Assembly: GCF_904849725.1 (NCBI RefSeq)
Contig: NC_058520.1
Coordinates: 537,282,083-537,346,082 of the forward strand
Source of the DNA: Hordeum vulgare subsp. vulgare
Lineage: Eukaryota > Streptophyta > Magnoliopsida > Poales > Poaceae
Length of the DNA: 64,000 nucleotides
Direction of reading: 5' to 3'
The notes below the pieces were generated by a model. The model was not told the origin of the DNA. It was given only the letters and a program-made list of their open reading frames with translations, and searched no databases. Numbering within the stretch: the stretch's first letter is position 1; each line of letters opens with the position of its first letter. The position numbers were made by a program, and so were the translations under genes. Below are positions 57,559 to 64,000 of this stretch, in pieces.

Positions 57559-57993
57559 TGTTAGCTTTTCGCCCTCAGGATCGAACACACGACCACCCTA
57601 CAGCTCGACTAGTCGTGTACGTGCAACTCGGCTCAACGTATACGAACTAGCTGTAGCACTCGATACTCGGCGACGCTCACGCAAACACCGGGACCAGAAC
57701 ACACGCATGCGAACGCAGCAACACGAAGATGGCCAGAGGCACGTGTCGTGCCTCGTAATAATCTCTTTATTGCTTTTCTCGTTTTTCTGGTGTACAAAAC
57801 TCGCTTATATAGATGCAACAATGACTCCCAACCCAAAAGCTGACTCGTGAACTAAACCAACTCAAACTACGCTTTCCTATTTTACCTGAACACATAGACT
57901 ACTAGTGCCACACACGGTCACTTTCCTAGACTAATTACTGGCAAGCTGATCAAACTACTAATCCTAACTAAGGTATGTTGGATTATTCCAACA
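57559..57993 (-). repeat. 5' LTR of the Gag-only element
   Basis: 435 bp. Read on the minus strand it starts TGTTGGAATAATCC and ends AAAGCTAACA beside the primer site. Confidence 0.9.
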
Positions 57994-58339
57994 ATAACTT
58001 TACTTAAGTAAAGTGAGGGATCTTTTCTGCAATTACATGCAAGATATGATCAGGCGGTACAGAATGCCACACAACACACACTTCATCCCCTACAGCCAAC
58101 TTAGCTAATATATAGGCCACTCTGTTTGTTGATCTTCTTCTCCAAGTGACCTGTATCCCTGCCAACCTGCATAAACCCCTTAATTTCTTCCACCAACGGT
58201 TCCGTCGTAGAAATATATCCTTGTTTGGAACATTGATCATACTTACAACCTGACGACAATCAAGTTTGACATGGATTTTCTGAATTCTTAATTCCTGTCC
58301 AAGCAGCAGCGCCTGCCGACACGCCTTTATTTCTGCCAT

Positions 58340-58639
58340 CTCAGACGGTTACGTGTGGTTGAAAGTGGGAAGGCATGCAAGGGCGAAGATGACGTTGTTA
58401 GATCAGAAAGCTAAGTATGTCCTAGGCAACTGTTGTTAACCCGACTGATTCAAAGAGGTGTAGCAGTTGTCTTTAAGAACAAGTACAACAGTGATGTAGG
58501 CAGGCTATAAGAGTTGCCACATCAAATTTGTGGCTAGTTGGAGAAGAGAGGAACTATTGTATGAGTGGGCTATTAGGTTGGCAATAAATGACGTGACAAC
58601 TCTATATATCCGACTATTAGCTAATACTATTAACCATAC
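58340..58639. other. Intergenic
   Basis: AAGTACAACAGTGATGTAGGC and related sequence (58479-58620) looks like a MITE fragment, but no matching end or duplication was found. Confidence 0.3.
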
Positions 58640-59123
58640 TCTTTTTTAGGTAAAAGAGAGTTTTATTCATGAATAATAAAGTTACAATCGAGGGGCACAA
58701 GTTCCTCAATACAAGGGGGATATGGTTAAGTCACACTGCGGTAGTACACTTTGTGTGACTATACGAAGCCAATTGATCTGCCACTTTATGTTGTTCCCTA
58801 TAAATTTATGTGGAATAAACTCCGTGCTAGCCATCAACAATTTAATCTCTGCATCCAGATGACCGAGCCCACCGCTAGTTAAAGTTAAAAGTTAACAATG
58901 CCTCTGAGGAATCCGATTGAATAATCATCGGAAGGGTTGTGTGTTCGATGGCAAGAGCCATACCCTTCATTAAAGCATGAATTTTGACTTCCAACGCATC
59001 ATTACACTTAAAAACAAAAGACAGACTGCAAAAGTCGTCGATCCATCTTGCCTCCTTAGAACCATACCAGCCGCCGTGAACCGTCCTCCAAATAGAAGGA
59101 GCCATCGACAGAGAGAGCAACAT
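58640..59123 (-). pseudogene. Second LINE 3' fragment with RNase H-like remnant
   Basis: Minus-strand frame 59123-58875 contains FKCNDALEVKIHALMKGMAL and MIIQSDSSEALLTF, the first two acidic motifs of a plant RVT_3 RNase H. The frame then ends. The 3' part runs to GAATAAAACTCTCTTTTACC and a short A-run (58637-58660), a typical grass LINE tail. It differs from the fragment at 58004-58339, so it is a separate insertion. Confidence 0.55.
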
Positions 59124-59278
59124 TTCCTGCCGGCGGCGGAGACCATGGTATAGCTAGTGCTGGGACAGTTACCTTCAAAATTGTTTTTCTCCCTCCTCTG
59201 TAGGCATCTTCCCTTTCATCATTTGTTCGTCAGTATATTTTTGCGCATGTAAACATGCTAAGGCTACAATTATGGTTA

Positions 59279-62200
59279 ATAAAAGTTATGTTAGGACACC
59301 TAAACCTTCTAAACAAATAAATGTTGATCCCAATGTTGCTATAGTTAAGGATCTCCTAGTTGATAATATTGATGAACATATTATCCATTTCTCTGATGAA
59401 GCTGCTAGAATTGCAAAAACTATTAGACACAAATGAGATGAACTTGATAAAAGTAAACCAGTGGTAGGTGTGCGTGTCATCTCAGTTAAAATTGGAGATC
59501 ACTGCTATCATGGCGTGTGTGATATTGGTGCTAGTATTAGTTATATACATTTTACATTACATCAAGAAATTATGCATGATATAGAACCCTATTCAATTGA
59601 AGATATTTATGTCTCTATTAAACTTGCAAACCGTGATACTATTTCACCACTTGGGATTGTTAGAGATGTCGAAGTCTTGTATGGAAAAGTCAAGTACCCC
59701 ACTGATTTCTTAGTACTTGGTTCAGAAACAAGACCTTTCTTGAATATTGTTAATGTTGGAATTGATTGTGCTACTCAGAAGGTCAAAGTGAGCTTTGGTG
59801 ATATGCCTCATGGGTTTAATTTCTCCAAGTTTAGTAAACAACCACATGCAAAGGAATTACCTAATAAGGATGAAATAATTGGTCTTGCTTCTATTGTTGT
59901 ACCTCCTACCGATCCACTAGAACAATATTTGCTAGACCATGAGAATGATATACATCTGAACGAAAGGAATGAGATAGATATGATATCCATTGACCAACCA
60001 CCTATCCTTAAGCACAACCTACTCGTTGACATTTCAGGGGATCCTCCTCCACCCAAGGGAGATCCTGTATTTGAACTTAAGGCTTTACCCGATACTTTGA
60101 AATATGTGTATCTTGATGTCAAGAAGATATATCGTGTGATCATTTGTGCTAATCTTTCAGAGCATGAAGAAAAGAGATTACTCAAAACTTTAAAGAAGCA
60201 CATGGTTGCTATTGGATATACTCTTAATGATCTTAAGGGCATAAGCCCCACTCTCTGTCAGCACAAGGTTAACATGGAACCGGATGCTAAACCAGTCGTT
60301 GATCATCAACGCCGTCTAAACCCTAAGTTGAAAGAGGTGGTAAGAACTGAAATACTAAAATTTCTGGAGACACGTATACTTTATCCTATTGCTGATAGTA
60401 GATAGGTAAGTCATGTTCATTATGTTCCTAAGAAAGGTGTATTACTGTTGTTCCTAATGATAAAAATGAACTTATTCCGCAAAGGATAGTAACTGGTTAT
60501 AGGATGGTAATTGATTTTAGGAAATTGAATAAAGCTACTAGAAAATATCATTACCCCTTGCCTTTTATTAATAAAATTTTAGAAAGATTATCTAAGCACA
60601 CGCACTTTTGCTTCGTTGATGGATACTCTGGATTCTCTCAAATACTTGTATCGAGAGAGGACCAAGAGAAAACTACCTTTACTTGCCCTTTTGGAACTTA
60701 TGCTTATAGGCGTATGAATTTTGGTCTATGCAATGCACCTGCTACCTTTCAAAGATGTATGACTGCAATATTCTCTGACTTTTGTGAAAATATTTTTGAG
60801 GTTTTCTTGGATGATTTTTGTGTTTACGGAACTTCCTTTGATGATCGCTTGAGCAACCTTGATTGAGTTTTGCACAGATGTGAAGAAACTAATCTTGTCT
60901 TGAATTGGGAGAAGTGCCACTTTATGGTGAATGAAGGTATAGTGCTTGGGCATACAATTTCCAAATGAGGTATTGAGGTGGATAAGGCCAAAGTTGATGC
61001 AATAGAGAAAATGCCTTGCCCAAAATATATCAAAGGTATACGAAGTTTCCTTGGTCATGCTGGTTTTTGTAGGTGTTTCATTAAAGATTTCTCAAAGATT
61101 TCTAGGCCATTAACTAACCTTCTTCAAAAAGATATTACTTTTGTTTTTGATGATGATTGTGCACAAGATTTTGAAATACTTAAGAAAGCCTTAACTTCTG
61201 CACCTATTGTACAACCATCGCATTGGAACTTACCCTTTGAAATTATGTGTGATGCTAGTGATTATGTTGTTGGTGTTGTTCTAAGGAAACGAGTAGAAAA
61301 GAAACTGAATGTTATTCACTATGCTAGTAAAACCATAGATACTACTCAAAGAAATTATGCTACTACTCAAAGCAATTCTTAGCTGTCATGTTTTCATGTG
61401 ATAAGTTTAGACCCTACATCGTTGATTCCAAAGTAACTATTCACACTGATCATTCTGCTATTAAATACCTTATGGAAAAGAAAGATGCTAAACCTAGACT
61501 CATCAGATGGGTGCTATTGCTTCAAGAATTTGATTTGCATATCGTTGATAGGAAAGGAGTTGACAACCGTGTAGGAGACAACTTGTCTAGGATGGAAACT
61601 GTTCTTGATAACCCAGTGTCTATTGATGATAATTTTCCCGATAAACAACTTACTGTTATAAATACTTCACGTGGCATGAGTTGATATGCGGATTATGCTA
61701 ATTAAATTGTTGCTAAATATATTCCGCCTAGCTTCACCTATCAACAAAAGAAAAATAATCTATGATTTACGACATTACTTTTGGGATGACCCACATATTT
61801 ATAAAGAAGGAGTAGATGGTATTATTAGATGTTCTATACCTCAGCATGAACATGAACAGATTCCAAGGAAGTGTCATTCAGAGGCCTATGGAGGACACCT
61901 TGCTGGTGACACAACTGCACACAAGGTATTGCAATCCGGTTTCTATTGACCTACTCTTTTTAAAGAAGCTCGTAAGTATGTCCTTTCATGTGATGATTGT
62001 CAAAGAGTTGGTAACATTGGTAAACGTTAGGAAATGCCTATGAATTATTCACTTGCTATTGAACCATTTGATGTCTGGGGCTTCAATTTTATGGGACCTT
62101 TTCCTTCCTCCAATGGGTATACTCATATTTTAGTTGCTGTTGATTACGTTACTAAATGGGTAGAAGCTATTCCAACTAGTAGTGCTGATAACACTTCTAT

Positions 62201-62984
62201 TAAAATGCTTAAAGACATCATTTTTTTGAGGTTTGGAGTAGATATTTAATGACTGATGGTGGTTCACATTTTATTCATGTTGATTTTCATAAACTCCTAG
62301 CTAAATATGATGTTAACCATAGAATTGCACCACCCTATCATCCTTAGTCTAGTGTCTAGTTGAATTGAGCAACCAAGAAATAAAACTAATATTGCAAAAG
62401 ACTATTAATAGGTCTAGAAAGAATTGGTCTAAGAAACTTGATGATGCTTTATGGACTTATAGAACTGCTTATAAAAATCCCATGGGGATGTCCCCATATA
62501 AAATGGTCTATGGAAAAGCTTGTCATTTACCTCTTGAGTTAGAAGATAAAACTTATTGGGCAATTAAAGAAATTAATTATGACTTTAAACTTGTCGGTGC
62601 AAATAGGTTATTTGATGTTAGCTCACTAGACGAATGGAGAACGCAAGCCTATGAAAATGCCAAGTTGTTTAAAGAAAATTTAAAAGATGGCATGATAAGA
62701 GAATCCAATGTAGGAGATCTAGTGCTTTTGTACAATTCTAGTTTGAGAATCTTTGCATGTAAACTCCTCTCCAAATGGGAAGGCCCATATGTTGTTGAGG
62801 AGGTCTATTGCTCCGGTGCCATAAAGATCAATAACTTTGAAGGAAAAACTTGATAGTGGTAAATGGGCAAAGGATTAAGCATGACATCTCAGGTATGCCC
62901 ATTAATGTTGAAACTAACATTGTCCAAGTGATAACACCGAAGGAGCACATAAGAGAGCCCTTCCAGAATGCTCTAGAAACCTGA
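59279..62984 (+). pseudogene. Decayed pol of the Athila-lineage element
   Basis: Protease near 59521 (CDIGAS), RT at about 60240-60960, RNase H about 61240-61600, integrase about 61790-62850. The RT active site reads VFLDDF (60801-60818) in place of the usual FMDDF. In integrase the first catalytic Asp has become Asn (GFNFMGPF near 62083), LMTDGGSHF keeps the second, and the region of the Glu is lost to stops near 62347-62370. Stops include 59434, 60403, 60864, 60966, 61380, 61682 and 61947; frames also shift near 60430. Not functional. Confidence 0.9.
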
Positions 62985-63233
62985 AAAGGTAGTAGGTACG
63001 TGAAACAATAAGAAAGCCGACTCCAAAAATTCCCAGAAAAATATGTTATGATGGTTTTGGTATGTTAGGAAAATTACAAAAATAAAAAGGAGCCACGGGG
63101 ACCCATGGGGTTCCACCAGGCAACAGGGCACGACCACCCCCTCGGCGCGCCCTGATGCCTTTTGGGCACCTCATGTGCCTCCCGGACTCCTTTTCCTTCC
63201 CGAGTACATATTCTTACCTTGAGAAGATCATTA

Positions 63234-63240
63234 TATATAA
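63234..63240 (+). promoter_or_regulatory. Candidate internal TATA box before the Athila 3' ORF
   Basis: TATATAACCCTAATTG lies about 80 bp before ATG 63322, in an otherwise non-coding spacer after integrase. Position and sequence resemble a promoter; no transcript evidence. Confidence 0.4.
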
Positions 63241-63321
63241 CCCTAATTGTTTTGACCATCGCATCACATGATTTTCCTCTGTTCTTGTTTCGAGTTGTTT
63301 TTCTGTCAGATCTAGATCGCC

Positions 63322-63792
63322 ATGGCAACACCAAGCTCCTCCAAGGACAAGTTATTTGAGAAGGTCATCGACTCGTACCTCGTGGAGGTGATGACACACC
63401 CTCAGACCATTGAGATGCATGAGGGGTGCTTCACATCCGTGACGTCCAAGGACCAAAGAAGGAGGGAAGCAAGAAGGCCAGGCTTGCAGTGGTGGAGCAG
63501 GAGATATTGAAGTGCCAAGGGATGGTTGTGCATGGTTTGAGTGCTAACCACTCCATGATCACAGACTTCATCCGGGAGATCAATATGGACACCAAGAATG
63601 TGTGCACAATTCTCTTCAAGCTTCAAGAGCGTATCGAGCATCTTCAAGCCAAAGTCTTTGGCCTCCAAAGCCAAAACTGTTTGCATGAATTGAGGTTTAA
63701 GAGGATGAGCATCGCTGCTGATTTCAGGATCCCGGAGACAAGGTTTTCTTTTTATGATAGTGAGCCAGTGGCGTGGAAGGTGGAATACTAAC
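63322..63792 (+). pseudogene. Extra 3' ORF of the Athila-lineage element, frameshifted
   Basis: Starts MATPSSSKDKLFEKVIDSYL and EVMTHPQTIEMH. One base of shift at about 63425-63470 moves the rest to another frame with KCQGMVVHGLSANHSMITDF, IREINMDTKNV and a heptad-like LQERIEHLQAKVFGLQSQN, ending at 63790-63792. I recall this protein as a common ORF after pol in Triticeae Gypsy elements; its function is unknown. The heptads suggest a short coiled coil. Confidence 0.6.
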
Positions 63793-64000
63793 CTACCACA
63801 TCATCACCATCGTCACCAGAGAGGGACGCCTGAGTACACGGGTATGGACACCACCCTTAGCTTGTTCCAAGCTTGGGGGAGGTGCCCCGATATCATATCA
63901 TCATCGCTTCCACCATTACCATCTATCTTAGTTCGATACTTAGTTGTTTCATGATTTATAGAAATAAATTTCAGATTTGGTTTGCTTATAATTTTTGCTT

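Larger units (their letters stand above)
55944..57993 (-). mobile_element. Gag-only Copia element (TR-GAG type), complete, 2.05 kb
   Basis: Bounded by ATAAC (55939-55943 and 57994-57998). LTRs are 449 bp (55944-56392) and 435 bp (57559-57993), reading on the minus strand TGTTGGAATAATCC...AGC(C/T)AACA. The primer site TGGTATCTAGAGCAAG (57556-57541) follows the 5' LTR by two bases. The purine tract TTAGGGGGTGAA precedes the 3' LTR (56393-56404). The interior has gag only, with no protease, integrase or RT. It fits the TR-GAG class of plant non-autonomous elements. About 20 differences between LTRs (4-5 percent) suggest close to 1.8 million years. Confidence 0.93.
55913..58339 (-). pseudogene. 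LINE 3' end with RNase H-like domain, tail split by the Gag-only element
   Basis: Minus-strand frame 58339-58004 encodes an RNase H-like (RVT_3) half: AEIKACRQALLLGQEL with the first acidic residue, then IHVKLDCRQVVSMIN with the second Asp. The expected Asp near the end is lost (NRVAYILAKLA where AD is usual). After the stop, 3' UTR continues to 57999, is interrupted by the 2-kb Gag-only element (55944-57993), and resumes at 55943-55913. There it ends in an A-rich tail (minus strand GCCTCAAAAAGAAAAAGG). This is a 5'-truncated LINE; reverse transcription begins at the 3' end, which explains the missing 5' part. Confidence 0.6.
59279..63999 (+). mobile_element. Athila-lineage Gypsy retrotransposon, decayed, runs off the window
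   Basis: Begins inside the gag-protease junction (no LTR or N-terminal gag seen; the 5' part is missing or was lost next to the LINE) and continues past the window end. PR-RT-RH-IN order (integrase last) identifies Gypsy. CDIGAS, LANRDTISPLGIVRDVEVL and VVDHQRRLNPK are Athila-lineage signatures from memory. An extra ORF and a CAAGCTTGGGGGAGG purine tract (63870-63884) follow integrase; the 3' LTR should lie to the right. Confidence 0.88.

Overview
The window is nuclear DNA of a grass, almost certainly a Triticeae species (wheat, Aegilops or a close relative). The reasons are a near-complete Angela/WIS/BARE-1-type Copia element with its characteristic 1.8-kb LTR, Stowaway MITEs with grass-type ends, a Sirevirus-lineage Copia element, an Athila-lineage Gypsy pol, and several small intron-containing host genes lying in a sea of retrotransposons. 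The species itself is inferred; no single-copy marker was recognised. No tRNA, rRNA or CRISPR locus was seen.

Layout. 1-8216: Angela-type Copia element, its 5' LTR cut by the window edge, inserted into exon 3 of a minus-strand GRF-zinc-finger gene (8217-8939). 9508-16469: intact non-autonomous LTR element on the minus strand (TSD CTTAT, tRNA-Asp primer site, one 263-aa ORF, no pol). 17365-23793: old, decayed Copia element with short LTRs (TSD GATAC). 24715-24874 and 25386-25633: two Stowaway MITEs. 26606-26915 and 42395-43140: two inverted, diverged copies of a module built from repeated short hairpins with AACGCCA/TGGCGTT arms. Between them lies a minus-strand zf-XS (SGS3-like) gene, 41803 to 28036, whose third exon is split by a 12-kb Sirevirus-lineage Copia element (28181-40246, TSD ATGGG). 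46856-49226: about 24 copies of a roughly 100-bp tandem repeat with higher-order structure.

49.3-54.6 kb is a gene island: a PIF/Harbinger-like MITE, a 1-kb Harbinger-like element carrying a GC-rich captured ORF, a RING-H2 gene whose stop codon lies 2 bp from that element's target duplication, and a PP2C gene fragment. 54.7-59.1 kb holds three LINE 3' fragments. A 2-kb Gag-only Copia element (55944-57993, TSD ATAAC) sits in the tail of one of them. 59.3-64.0 kb is a decayed Athila-lineage Gypsy element with a further 3' ORF.

How it fits together. Hand comparison of LTR pairs gives an insertion order from youngest to oldest: Angela (about 1 percent), Sirevirus (about 2 percent), minus-strand non-autonomous element (about 3.5 percent), Gag-only element (about 4-5 percent), short-LTR Copia (about 10 percent). 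Two host genes were interrupted by the two youngest insertions and still read as intact exons. The feature most worth study is the Sirevirus element. A near-palindromic 13-bp unit is arrayed upstream of the LTR TATA box. The same unit, in opposite orientation, is arrayed upstream of a second, internal TATA box. That internal box precedes a short first exon which splices in frame, by prediction, to an extra 3' ORF.
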